Positions 17,483-26,145 of a stretch of DNA of 64,000 nucleotides are shown piece after piece (the first letter of the stretch is position 1; each line of letters begins with the position of its first letter). The notes beneath the pieces were generated by a model. The model had not been told where the DNA came from and searched no databases. It saw only the letters and a program-made list of their open reading frames with translations. The stretch is from Candidatus Desulfosporosinus nitrosoreducens (GTDB lineage: Bacteria; Bacillota; Desulfitobacteriia; Desulfitobacteriales; Desulfitobacteriaceae), in assembly GCF_030954495.1 (NCBI RefSeq), contig NZ_JAVHUW010000073.1:101137-165136 (forward strand), written 5' to 3'. The position numbers and the translations under genes were made by a program.

Positions 17483-18470
17483 CACTACCCCCCCTGGAGA
17501 CAACGATCGCTCCGCTCTCTTCGAGCTTGCGAATTACTTTAACAATTCGTTGCTGAGCTTCTTCGACATCGCGCAAACGCACAGGTCCCATAAATTCCAT
17601 ATCGTCTTTGAGCATCTGAGAAGCTCGGGACGACATATTGGCCATAATTTTCTGCGCAACTTCGGGATTGCTTCCTTTCAAGGCCAAACCCAGATCCTTC
17701 GTCTCTACTTCGCGCAAGACCAACTGAATCCCTCGGTCATCCAGCATAATAATATCCTCGAAGACAAACATCTGACGTTTGATCTGTTCCGCCAAATCCG
17801 GATCATCCATTTCCAAGGAATCCATGACAACTTTGACCGTTCCGGGATCTGTACGGTTCAAGACATCCACAATACTTTGAATTCCGCCGGAAGATGTATA
17901 ATCCGTCGGAGCAAGACTGGAGATCTTGCGTTCCAAAACTTTTTCGATTTCCTTAAGCACTTCCGGACTCGTTCGTCCCATTGTGGCTATGCGCTTGGCG
18001 ACGTCCGCCTGTCGCTCCGGAGGGAGGCTGGCCAGCAGCGTCGCCCCTTTGTCCGGCGGAAGGTGGGTCATAATCAGAGCGATGGTCTGAGGATGTTCTC
18101 CCTGGATAAAGGAAAAAAGCTGTTTGGGGTCCGTTCTGCGCACAAGGTCAAAGGGACGCATTTTTAAAGAAGAGGATAAACGGCTGATGATCTCAAAGGC
18201 CCGGGTTTCTCCTAAAGCCCGCTCCAGAACTTCCCGTGCATAATCAATTCCACCTTGAGAGATATAGTCATTGGCAATGCACATTTGATGAAACTCTTCA
18301 ATCACATAATCTCGCTGCTCCGGCGATATTTTGCGGACATTAGCCATCTCCAGGGTTAATTGTTCAATTTCCGTCTCCCCAAGATGTTTGACCACCTGTG
18401 CCGAATTTTCCGGGCCTAAAACAATCATGAGAATGGCCGCCTTTTGGATGCCCGTTAAAGCCTGTGTCAT
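17466..18470 (-). CDS. fliG: flagellar motor switch protein FliG
   Basis: A 334-residue protein with the FliG N (about 5-105), middle (about 115-195) and C (about 215-330) domains. The EHPQTIALIMTHL motif that binds FliM and the C-terminal charged torque helix (EVETKDLGLALKG region) are recognisable. It couples stator torque to the MS ring. It starts directly after the fliF stop with no spacer, reflecting the fixed 1:1 FliF-FliG relationship. Confidence 0.97.
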   Translation of the reverse strand: MTQALTGIQKAAILMIVLGPENSAQVVKHLGETEIEQLTLEMANVRKISPEQRDYVIEEFHQMCIANDYISQGGIDYAREVLERALGETRAFEIISRLSSSLKMRPFDLVRRTDPKQLFSFIQGEHPQTIALIMTHLPPDKGATLLASLPPERQADVAKRIATMGRTSPEVLKEIEKVLERKISSLAPTDYTSSGGIQSIVDVLNRTDPGTVKVVMDSLEMDDPDLAEQIKRQMFVFEDIIMLDDRGIQLVLREVETKDLGLALKGSNPEVAQKIMANMSSRASQMLKDDMEFMGPVRLRDVEEAQQRIVKVIRKLEESGAIVVSRGGSDEIIY

Positions 18471-20072
18471 TTAACTCTCCTCCGATAGCCATGTCTTCAT
18501 GAGGCGAGCGACCTCATCTGGATTATTGCGTGTATAAAGTTCAACCGATTCCTTCGTCTTTTGCCTCTCGATGTCCTCGGCTGTTTTGGCGTTTTTAGTG
18601 GCCAGGCTCACTCTGGCCTCCTCTTCAGCCGCTTCTTGCTCGGCTAATAACAACTCGGCGGTTGTCAAAGGAACGGGTTGGGAATTCTCCAGCCCCAAAA
18701 GCTTTTCAGCCCGAGCCTTCTTGGCTCGATTGCGCAGGTAAATCAGGAAAAATACCAATCCCAGAAAGACAGCGGCCCCTATCTCAGCATAAGTCACTAA
18801 CTGCTGACGTTTTTGGGCATTGTCCATCGCCAGTCTTTCTTGCTCTAAGTCCGTCTTATTAAAAGGTATGGCGGCAACTTGAATTTGGTCTCCGCGCGTG
18901 GAGTCTACTCCGGCGGCGGAGGCTACAATCGTTTTAATCTGATCAAGCTGAGCTTGGGTGATACTATCTGAATCAGCCATGACCGACACGGAAAGGCGTT
19001 TGACCGCTCCCGGACTGACCACTTGCTCCTCTTGAGTCGTGTCTACTTGATAATTTTTGGTTTCGGTACTTTTAGTCGAGGTTGAATTTCCTCCCGTGCT
19101 CCCGGTAACATAAGTAGGCACGGAATTTGTGCTGGTACCGGGTACCCCTCCCGGCGCCGTTCCGGTGCTATTGGTCGTACTTTCATTAGTGCTCTGTTCA
19201 CTGACAACAGCACCCGGGCCATTAACCTGCTTGGTACGTTTTATCTGATCGAAATCCAAAGCGGCGCTGATTCGAACCACAGTTGTGCCCGAACCAAACA
19301 CTCGATCCAGCATGCTTTGCACTGATTTACGAGTATCCTCTTCCACCGTTTGCTGCAGTTGATACTGAGTCCCTGTCAAACGTTGAGAATCCCCATTTTT
19401 CCCCAATACATCCGAGAGGACGTTTCCATTCGTATCCACAATAGTTACATTCTCCGGTTGCAGTCCTTCGACAGAACCCGCTAAAAGATTAGCGACTGCC
19501 CGAACTTGGTCATCTTGTAATTTCGTACCTGGAACAAGCTTCAAGGTAACCGCTGCCGTTGCCGCTTTCTGACTATCCACAAAGAGAGAAGGGTCCGGCA
19601 TAACGATGTGAACCCGCGCATCTTGCACTCCATTTAGGGTCTTCAAAGTATTTTCTAGTTCATTCTGCAATCCGAGAACATAACGCAATTTTCGATCCGC
19701 ATCCGTTTCACCGAGATGCACAGTATCTAAACTATCAAAACTAAACTTGCTTTCCTGAGGGAGTCCGGCGCTGGCCAGCTCCAAACGCAGATCGGCCGCC
19801 GACTGCTGGGGAACCATAATCGTTGAACCATTGTCAGCCAGCTTATAGTCCGCCTTTAAGTCTTTGAGTTTGGCCACAATTGCCCCGGCATCGGAATCAC
19901 TCAGCTTCGTAAAAATAGCCACATATTGGGGAGTACTGGCCCAAGCAATCAAAAAAAATAGTACTCCGGCAACGACGAGAGGAGCAACTACGGTAATTAT
20001 TTTTTGTGGGCTAGAAAGCTTTGACCAAAAATTTCTGATAGAATTTCTTATTCCAGCCCAAGAAAAATCCAT
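18471..20072 (-). CDS. fliF: flagellar MS-ring protein FliF
   Basis: A 533-residue protein with membrane helices near residues 22-45 and 430-450 flanking the ring-building domains. The YscJ/FliF domain includes LRLELASAGLP and ARVHIVMPDPSLF. A Ser/Thr/Gly/Asn-rich stretch at about 290-340 is the disordered beta-collar insertion. The C-terminal tail (about 505-533, RNNPDEVARLMKTWL) binds FliG. FliF nucleates the whole basal body. Confidence 0.97.
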   Translation of the reverse strand: MDFSWAGIRNSIRNFWSKLSSPQKIITVVAPLVVAGVLFFLIAWASTPQYVAIFTKLSDSDAGAIVAKLKDLKADYKLADNGSTIMVPQQSAADLRLELASAGLPQESKFSFDSLDTVHLGETDADRKLRYVLGLQNELENTLKTLNGVQDARVHIVMPDPSLFVDSQKAATAAVTLKLVPGTKLQDDQVRAVANLLAGSVEGLQPENVTIVDTNGNVLSDVLGKNGDSQRLTGTQYQLQQTVEEDTRKSVQSMLDRVFGSGTTVVRISAALDFDQIKRTKQVNGPGAVVSEQSTNESTTNSTGTAPGGVPGTSTNSVPTYVTGSTGGNSTSTKSTETKNYQVDTTQEEQVVSPGAVKRLSVSVMADSDSITQAQLDQIKTIVASAAGVDSTRGDQIQVAAIPFNKTDLEQERLAMDNAQKRQQLVTYAEIGAAVFLGLVFFLIYLRNRAKKARAEKLLGLENSQPVPLTTAELLLAEQEAAEEEARVSLATKNAKTAEDIERQKTKESVELYTRNNPDEVARLMKTWLSEES

Positions 20073-20201
20073 TTTTTGCCCCTCCTCTTGATTATCATCT
20101 TAAACCAATCCTGTCTTCATTAAATAAGGACTTACCCGAATAAACAGACTCAATGCCCCCTAAAAACAGCCGCAAGCCGCGTATTCTCTATTAGATCCCC
20201 A

Positions 20202-20537
20202 CTACAATTGCATGCGCATGATTTGATTGTAGGCGTCAATTACTTTATCGCGTACGGAAACCGTCATAGACAAAGACAAGTTGGCTTTTTGCAAGGCTAC
20301 CATGACAGAGGACAAATCCTGAACCTGACCTGTTGCCAGCTGAAGACTTGCCGTATCAGCTTTCGTCTGTAAATCATTAACCTGACTTAAGGCATCTTGA
20401 AGAAACTTAGAAAAATCAGCCCCTGCTTGCTGCGTCCCTCCTCCGCTGCTTGCGGCGGGTGTGCTTTCAAGATTTGCGGGAGTGAGCGGACTAAGGGCAC
20501 TCAAAGGAACAATGGGAACTATCGGCTGTATACTCAT
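20202..20537 (-). CDS. fliE: flagellar hook-basal body protein FliE
   Basis: A 111-residue protein. After a short Pro/Ala/Ser-rich N terminus, the conserved C-terminal part reads FSKFLQDALSQVNDLQ and then the VSVRDKVIDAYNQIMRMQL ending diagnostic for FliE. FliE joins the MS ring and export gate to the proximal rod. It follows flgC by 6 bases and precedes fliF after a spacer of about 130 bases that shows no clear gene. Confidence 0.94.
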   Translation of the reverse strand: MSIQPIVPIVPLSALSPLTPANLESTPAASSGGGTQQAGADFSKFLQDALSQVNDLQTKADTASLQLATGQVQDLSSVMVALQKANLSLSMTVSVRDKVIDAYNQIMRMQL

Positions 20538-20543
20538 TTACCT

Positions 20544-21038
20544 TTACCCCTTTCCAATCTCAAGCGCTTTGGCTGCCATTGATTTGCTGGCATTCAACGC
20601 TGTGACATTCGCCTCGTAGGCTCTCGACGCCGAAATCATGTCAACCATTTCCGTAACCATATTGACATTCGGCTGGCGAACATACCCAACGGGCAAACCT
20701 TGTTCCGCAACTTTCACCGCATCCGGGGAATCCGGGTTATATTCCAGCCGAAAGGGATCTTGAACATCGTTCTGAATACTGGCCACCTGCACCCCGTTGC
20801 CAGGTCCGTTTTGCCCCAGTACCTGACCGAGAACGCCCGCAAAGGAGGTTGTCGCTGAGGCGGGGCGCGGCACAAAAACGGAGATTTGCCGGCTGTAGGG
20901 AATCTGGTTGCCCGCCGGAGTCAGCTGCCCGGTGCGGGTTGTGTTAATATTGGCGATGTTATTCGATATCAGATCCATCCGCAGCCGTTGAGCCGTTAAC
21001 CCTGAAGCGCTGGCATCAATGGAATCAAATAAACTCAT
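20544..21038 (-). CDS. flgC: flagellar proximal rod protein FlgC
   Basis: A 164-residue rod protein. N-terminal SLFDSIDASASGLTAQRLRM and SNNIANINTT, plus the C-terminal MVDMISASRAYEANVTALN, are FlgC signatures. The ATG at 21038 overlaps the cheB stop (ATGA) and has GGAGGGGGAA upstream; an earlier in-frame ATG would start inside cheB. FlgC is one of the rod subunits exported through the gate. Normally flgB directly precedes flgC, but here cheB does. Confidence 0.94.
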   Translation of the reverse strand: MSLFDSIDASASGLTAQRLRMDLISNNIANINTTRTGQLTPAGNQIPYSRQISVFVPRPASATTSFAGVLGQVLGQNGPGNGVQVASIQNDVQDPFRLEYNPDSPDAVKVAEQGLPVGYVRQPNVNMVTEMVDMISASRAYEANVTALNASKSMAAKALEIGKG

Positions 21039-22255
21039 AGGTTCCCCCTCCTCATCACACACTCAACAATTGCCTTGCCAATGTCCCCCAGAGGCACAAT
21101 CCTGTCAGCCAGACCGGCTTCCACAACAGATCTCGGCATTCCATAAACGACACAAGTCTCTTCCGACTCCGCTATGGCAAACCCGTCGGCGGCTTTAAGT
21201 TCCTTCATGCCCTTCGTACCGTCACTCCCCATTCCCGTCATTACAACTCCAAGAGTACCTTTCCCAACTTCCTTCGCCAAAGAAAGAAACATCACGTCAA
21301 CCGACGGGTGATAGAGAGTGGGTATGGGAGCTTCTTCGCCAATGGCTAAGGTCAGCTGACCGGATTTGCGCACGACTTGAAGCTGTTTACCTGCCGGAGC
21401 AACATACACAGTCCCCGGCTTCAGCGCCTCACCGTGGATTCCTTCCCGCACATTCAGAGCGCATAGCCCATTTAAGCGCTGGGCAAGGGGAGCTGTAAAG
21501 CCGGGAGGCATATGCTGCGCTACTAATACGGGAACCGGAAAATTAACAGGCAGGGCCGGCAGCACCGCTTGAAGTGCGGAAGGTCCGCCTGTAGACGTAC
21601 CGATAGCTACAACTTGTATCGGATACTTAGGGAAGGAGCTTTTCCCGGAACCCGAAAGACGCTGAGACTGTGGCGCCGCCGTATTTGTTGGCGGACTCGC
21701 AGAACTCCCTGCAGGCACGCTTGCAGGGGTGCTGCCGGAAATGTTTCCGGGAGTACCCGGGATCGTCCCTTTGCTTCCTCCGGATGGCGTTCCGGTTCCT
21801 AAGGACGACTTAATTCCTTGACGTCCTAAACGCTCCGGATTCACACCGGCCGCAGCTTTTACTTTTTCCACTAAATCGCGGGAGAGCGCCTGTAGATCAG
21901 CCCCCGGGCTTCCCGAAGGCTTAGCCACAACATCAAACGCTCCCAGATCAAGAGCCTTCAATGTTGCTTGTGCCCCTTCCGTCGTCACGGCGCTCAAAAT
22001 AATGACGGGTGTCGGCTGCCAGCGCATAATCTCATCTAAAGCCTGAAGTCCATCCATCACTGGCATCTCGACATCCATCGTCACTACCTGGGGGCGAAGG
22101 GCCTGAAGTTTCAGAATCCCTTCCCGCCCATCCCGGGCCGTGTCTAAGACTTTAATATCCGGATTTTGATTAAGTATTTTTTGAAGAGTCAAACGCATAA
22201 ACGGAGAGTCATCGACTATCAAAACTCCTAGCGGAGTTTTATTTGCTGCGCTCAT
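21035..22255 (-). CDS. cheB: chemoreceptor methylesterase/deamidase CheB
   Basis: A 406-residue two-domain protein. The receiver domain (1-125) has D15-D16 and phospho-site D61. The methylesterase domain (about 210-400) has S221 in IGTSTGGPS, H248 in AQHMPPGF and D345 in GMGSDG as its catalytic triad. The linker at about 150-205 is a long Gly/Ser/Thr/Pro-rich tract. CheB removes methyl groups from receptors, opposing CheR (encoded far away at 52014-52802). It lies 3 bases after cheW and overlaps flgC. Confidence 0.96.
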   Translation of the reverse strand: MSAANKTPLGVLIVDDSPFMRLTLQKILNQNPDIKVLDTARDGREGILKLQALRPQVVTMDVEMPVMDGLQALDEIMRWQPTPVIILSAVTTEGAQATLKALDLGAFDVVAKPSGSPGADLQALSRDLVEKVKAAAGVNPERLGRQGIKSSLGTGTPSGGSKGTIPGTPGNISGSTPASVPAGSSASPPTNTAAPQSQRLSGSGKSSFPKYPIQVVAIGTSTGGPSALQAVLPALPVNFPVPVLVAQHMPPGFTAPLAQRLNGLCALNVREGIHGEALKPGTVYVAPAGKQLQVVRKSGQLTLAIGEEAPIPTLYHPSVDVMFLSLAKEVGKGTLGVVMTGMGSDGTKGMKELKAADGFAIAESEETCVVYGMPRSVVEAGLADRIVPLGDIGKAIVECVMRRGNL

Positions 22256-22258
22256 AGT

Positions 22259-22684
22259 TTAGCTCTCACCCATGATATGTTCTAATTCTAAAAGAATCAA
22301 CAACCTGTCCCCAATTTTTCCCACTCCACGTATGAATTGCGAATCCATACCTAAAGCTACCGGCGGCGGCGGCTCAATGGCTTCGCTGTCCAAACGCAGC
22401 ACTTCCGTGACACCGTCCACTCGAATGCCAAAAACCTTTGCCTCAACCTGCAGTACGATGATCCGGCTGAGATCTGTCTCTTCAACCCGGTCCATGCCAA
22501 AGCGGTTGCGTAAACTAACTACAGGAATAACGTTCCCCCGCAAATTAATGACTCCTTCAACATAACTGGGCGCTTTCGGCACTCTGGTTATGGGTGGAAT
22601 GCGGATAATTTCCTGAACGAGCATAATATTAACCCCAAACTCTTCCGACCCCAGGCTAAAGGTTACCAATTGTTCTTCCGCCAT
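22259..22684 (-). CDS. cheW: chemotaxis coupling protein CheW
   Basis: A 141-residue protein made of one CheW domain: LVTFSLGSEEFGVNI, the IIRIPPITRVPKAPSYVEGVINLRG core and VIPVVSLR are all typical. It bridges chemoreceptors and CheA in signalling arrays. GGGAGGATTTAAT precedes the ATG. It is followed by cheB after 3 bases. Upstream lies cheA across a 112-base spacer containing AT-rich sequence and a short inverted repeat at the cheA stop. Confidence 0.95.
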   Translation of the reverse strand: MAEEQLVTFSLGSEEFGVNIMLVQEIIRIPPITRVPKAPSYVEGVINLRGNVIPVVSLRNRFGMDRVEETDLSRIIVLQVEAKVFGIRVDGVTEVLRLDSEAIEPPPPVALGMDSQFIRGVGKIGDRLLILLELEHIMGES

Positions 22685-22796
22685 ATTAAATCCTCCCTAT
22701 TTTCGAAGTTTGTTGTTTAAAGTATGAGAACTTTTTAATTTATAAGTTAAAGTATAAATTTAAGGCTTTCGCTGTTCATAAATCAGATAACTAAGA

Positions 22797-25025
22797 TTAG
22801 TTATTGCGGTTAGCCAAGACATCCTGCATAAGAGAGCCGATATCGAGAATTAAGGTTACTTTCCCGTCGCCAAGAATCGTCGCTCCGGCTATTCCCGGAA
22901 GATTGCTGAGAAAATCCCCCAGGGATTTGATAACAACTTCCTGTTGACCGCGCAGTTCATCTACAATAAGTCCTAAAGCCTTGTCTCCGAAGCCCACGAC
23001 TACAACAAAAATTTCGTCACTTAAGGTTTCCGGAACAGGCAGGCCAAATTTCTCCTGCAGTGAAATCAAAGGCAGAGTATTGCCGCGCAGCTGAACCATG
23101 GGCAAGCCGCCGACAGTTTTCATTTCCGCCCGGTTGACAAGCAAGGTCTCCAGAACAGAAGAGAGCGGAACAGCATAAATCTCCTCACCGACCTCAACCA
23201 GAAGAGCCTGAATAATTGCCAGGGTCAGCGGCAGGCGAATCGTGAACGTGGTGCCTTTGCCCCGGCGTGTTGTGATGTCCACCATACCTCCCAGGTTGTT
23301 AAGAGCTTTTTTAACAACATCCATGCCGACTCCCCGGCCCGAAATGTCCGTGACTTTGTCGGCGGTGCTAAAGCCCGGCAAGAAAATGAGATTAGCGATT
23401 TCCCGTTCCGAGAGCTCCTCTCTTTCCCCTATTAAGCCCCTCTCCACAGCAATCTTGCGAATCTTATCGAGATCAAGACCCGCGCCATCATCCGTAATTA
23501 AAATTGCAATATGGTTTCCCTCGTGATAGGCATCCAAGGTCACTGTGCCCACTTCCGGTTTACCCATGGCACGGCGCACTTCCGGCTCTTCAATTCCATG
23601 GTCCACAGAATTCCGAATCAGGTGCATTAAAGGATCTCCGATCACTTCAACCACAGTTTTATCTAATTCCGTGTCTTCCCCTTTCAGGACAAGGTCAATT
23701 TCTTTACTTGTTTTCTTAGCGAGATCCCGGACTAATCTGGGGAAGCGGCTAAAGACAGTTCCAATAGCCACCATCCGCAGACGCATGACACTCTCCTGCA
23801 AATCATTCATGAGGCGGCCCAGATAGACATTGGCCTCATTGAGACTGTTTACCATGCCGTCCATTTGGTACTGAGCTTTTAAATCCAGGCCGATTTGGAC
23901 CAGACGCGTGCGCGTGATGACCATTTCTCCGACGAGATTTATGAGATTATCCATACGGGCCGTGTCCACCCGAATAGTATGTACCTGCGTGCTGGACTCT
24001 GTATTGGTGTTCGAGACCTCGGGAACACGCGGCACTGCTTGCGGCGACGGCAAAGACTCTGCTGTCGTCCCTTGGGGAACATGGTTTACTTGATTAGAAA
24101 CCACTTCAGACGTCTTACCTTCGGCAGCATTATGCGGCGCTCCTCCGACAGGCGCTGCTTCCGCTTCTTGGGGGAGGGGAACTGACACCGCCGGTGCTGC
24201 CGGAAGTTCCTCTTCGGAGGTAACTGTTCCTTCAGGGTAAGGGTGAATAACGACCTCTTTCAACTCGGAAATTTCCAATAGCTCTCTGCGGATTTCGCCC
24301 GTTGACTCGTCGCAAAGCACAAGCAGGGAGAAGCTGTCTACTTTCCCGGCTTCCAATTCTTCGACACTCGGCAATAATTTAATGACCGCTCCAATCCCCT
24401 CAAAGCGCTGAGTCGCCATGACGGCCCGCACTGCTTTCATGAGCGTGTTAGGCTCTAAAGTAACGTCAACTTGATAAACTCCATGCCCTAAACTATAAGC
24501 ATCTTTGACTTGGGCGCTTTCCTCCGGATTGAGGGCAAAATCAAGGGGAACAAAGTCATCCTTGGTTTCTTCTTTTTCTATAGAAGGCTGAAGATTCTCG
24601 TTAGCGGCGAGAGGCTCACCTGACAACAAAGCTTTCATGGAAACCACCAGATCTTCCGAGCCAACCGTGATTCCCTGACGTTTTTCCACTTGTTCAAGCA
24701 TCGCCTTAACGCGATCCGTAACTGCCAGGAGTACATCAATAACTTCCAGGGATACGTCCATTTTTCCCTGACGCAAACGGTCCAGTAGGTCCTCCGCCGC
24801 ATGAGTCAAAGCAACAATCGGGGTAAACCCCATTGTCCCCGAAGCTCCCTTCAGGCTGTGAGCTGAGCGAAAAAGATCATTGATCAGGCCGATATTCCCT
24901 CCCTCTTTTTCCAGCTGCAAAAGTCCCGCTCCGAGCTTTTCGATCTGTTCCTGGGAATCCAGCAAATAAAACTCTAAAAACTCTCCTAAATCAACGCCTT
25001 GATTTTTGCCATTATCTTGGCTCAT
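22797..25025 (-). CDS. cheA: chemotaxis histidine kinase CheA
   Basis: A 742-residue histidine kinase. The Hpt domain (about 12-110) has phospho-acceptor H56 in SAHSLKGASG. A CheY/CheB-docking P2 domain lies at about 175-265, and an Ala/Pro/Glu-rich linker at about 275-340. Dimerisation helices (DNLINLVGEMVITRTRL), the ATPase domain (HLIRNSVDHGIE, DDGAGLD and GRGVGMDVV boxes) and a C-terminal CheW-like domain (about 600-735) follow. Phosphoryl groups pass to CheY and CheB. It is the first gene of the long minus-strand operon after a gap of about 380 bases. Confidence 0.97.
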   Translation of the reverse strand: MSQDNGKNQGVDLGEFLEFYLLDSQEQIEKLGAGLLQLEKEGGNIGLINDLFRSAHSLKGASGTMGFTPIVALTHAAEDLLDRLRQGKMDVSLEVIDVLLAVTDRVKAMLEQVEKRQGITVGSEDLVVSMKALLSGEPLAANENLQPSIEKEETKDDFVPLDFALNPEESAQVKDAYSLGHGVYQVDVTLEPNTLMKAVRAVMATQRFEGIGAVIKLLPSVEELEAGKVDSFSLLVLCDESTGEIRRELLEISELKEVVIHPYPEGTVTSEEELPAAPAVSVPLPQEAEAAPVGGAPHNAAEGKTSEVVSNQVNHVPQGTTAESLPSPQAVPRVPEVSNTNTESSTQVHTIRVDTARMDNLINLVGEMVITRTRLVQIGLDLKAQYQMDGMVNSLNEANVYLGRLMNDLQESVMRLRMVAIGTVFSRFPRLVRDLAKKTSKEIDLVLKGEDTELDKTVVEVIGDPLMHLIRNSVDHGIEEPEVRRAMGKPEVGTVTLDAYHEGNHIAILITDDGAGLDLDKIRKIAVERGLIGEREELSEREIANLIFLPGFSTADKVTDISGRGVGMDVVKKALNNLGGMVDITTRRGKGTTFTIRLPLTLAIIQALLVEVGEEIYAVPLSSVLETLLVNRAEMKTVGGLPMVQLRGNTLPLISLQEKFGLPVPETLSDEIFVVVVGFGDKALGLIVDELRGQQEVVIKSLGDFLSNLPGIAGATILGDGKVTLILDIGSLMQDVLANRNN

Positions 25026-25308
25026 GTATTGCCACCCCTATCCTTAATGATAAACCCACCATCAAAAAAATTCCAGATTTATTCCTGCTTCCAAAAAAAT
25101 GTGTTATGTATCAGCAAATTATCTTGGGACGATATTTAGAATACCTTTCCCAAAAGATTTTTTAATCTTACTTTTATTCGCCATCTTTTTTAGAATTCCT
25201 CCAAAAAAACAAAGAAACATCAGCAACCTCTTTTTTCCTTCTTATACTAACATCTCCTCTCAAAAGCGTATATAGTTTGTCGAATAAAAATGTGTAGGAC
25301 TTTTGGGC
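25026..25308. other. AT-rich spacer before cheA
   Basis: No convincing gene. Read on the minus strand it is rich in A/T runs and probably carries the promoter of the cheA-sigD operon, but I find no single strong -35/-10 pair. TTCGAC-N16/17-type AT boxes near 25250-25290 are possible. A tiny frame at 25119-25184 (21 residues, basic) has a GGAGG 13 bases upstream, too far for confidence. Confidence 0.4.
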
Positions 25309-25342
25309 AAAAAAGAAACAGGACCCCCCATGGCATCCTGTT
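25309..25342 (-). terminator. Rho-independent terminator after fliT
   Basis: Minus-strand stem AACAGGA / TCCTGTT with a 12-base loop, followed by TCTTTTTT. It closes the flaG-fliD-fliS-fliT transcript before the cheA spacer, so cheA probably has its own promoter. Confidence 0.7.
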
Positions 25343-25405
25343 AAAAATTTATGAAAATTATTAAAATTTATGAATAAGAAAACTGCCTTTTAAAAACTTT
25401 TTTAA

Positions 25406-25738
25406 CTATCGCTCCCAATTAGTCCGGTTACTGTGAACGGAACCTGTAACATTGTAAACATCCATTACTTGACGATGTTTCTTAATGCGGTTTCTCCTCG
25501 ACTGCAGACATTCAATTATGAATTTGTTATCCTGCTGAACTTCATTAAGCATGTCTTGCCCAGCAGACGAATCCTTGAAGCCGTCATCAGGCGCCCGCTC
25601 GATTTGGGGTTGCAACTTCCCGCGCTGCTCCAGCAGCTTGTAAAACAACTCCATATCCTGTTTCGTTATAAACTTGACCATTTCTTTAGTTAAGAAGCGA
25701 TAATCCTGCCATAGTGCCTGTGCTGTTTTCTCTCCCAT
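25406..25738 (-). CDS. fliT: FliT-like flagellar export chaperone
   Basis: A 110-residue, all-helical, charged protein. Sequence similarity I can judge is weak, but it resembles FliT-type chaperones: helices with WQDYRFLTKEMVKFI at the start and a basic C-terminal helix. Its gene overlaps fliS (TAATG), and the order fliD-fliS-fliT is widespread. FliT chaperones the filament cap FliD. A tail of Asn, Ser and Arg follows the last helix. Confidence comes mainly from context. Confidence 0.7.
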   Translation of the reverse strand: MGEKTAQALWQDYRFLTKEMVKFITKQDMELFYKLLEQRGKLQPQIERAPDDGFKDSSAGQDMLNEVQQDNKFIIECLQSRRNRIKKHRQVMDVYNVTGSVHSNRTNWER

Positions 25739-26124
25739 TACTTAGCAACCGCCCGCTCCACATGGGTTTGCTTCATCGCTCCCTCCCAGGCATCCCGCAG
25801 TTCCTGTAAAACCTGTTTCGCTTGCTGCAATGATTCAATATCCTTTTTAATATTTCCTTGGATCAAGCAATATTCAACATACTCGTAAAGTTGTGCCCAA
25901 GGTTTGGACAGATCGTAACTCATATCCAAAGTGCGAACAAATTCGCGGACGATATCCTGCACCCGCATATTAGCGTTATGAGCTTTTTGAATGTCTCCCT
26001 GTTCCAAGGCCATAATACTTTCATTTAAAAACCGCAATGCTCCATTATATAGCAGCAAGGTCAGCTGGGCCGGCGAGGCTGTCATTATTTGTTGATTTTT
26101 ATAGGCATTCATCTGCGAATTCAT
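25738..26124 (-). CDS. fliS: flagellin export chaperone FliS
   Basis: A 128-residue helical protein with the FliS pattern: NAYKNQQIMTASPAQLTLLLYNGALRFL at the N terminus (given here in part as family hallmark) and WAQLYEYVEYCL in the middle. It binds flagellin, prevents early polymerisation and hands it to FlhA. In Bacillus it also influences FliW availability indirectly by sequestering flagellin. It lies 21 bases after fliD and overlaps fliT. Confidence 0.95.
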   Translation of the reverse strand: MNSQMNAYKNQQIMTASPAQLTLLLYNGALRFLNESIMALEQGDIQKAHNANMRVQDIVREFVRTLDMSYDLSKPWAQLYEYVEYCLIQGNIKKDIESLQQAKQVLQELRDAWEGAMKQTHVERAVAK

Positions 26125-26145
26125 GCTAAGTCCTCCTTATTTTTA

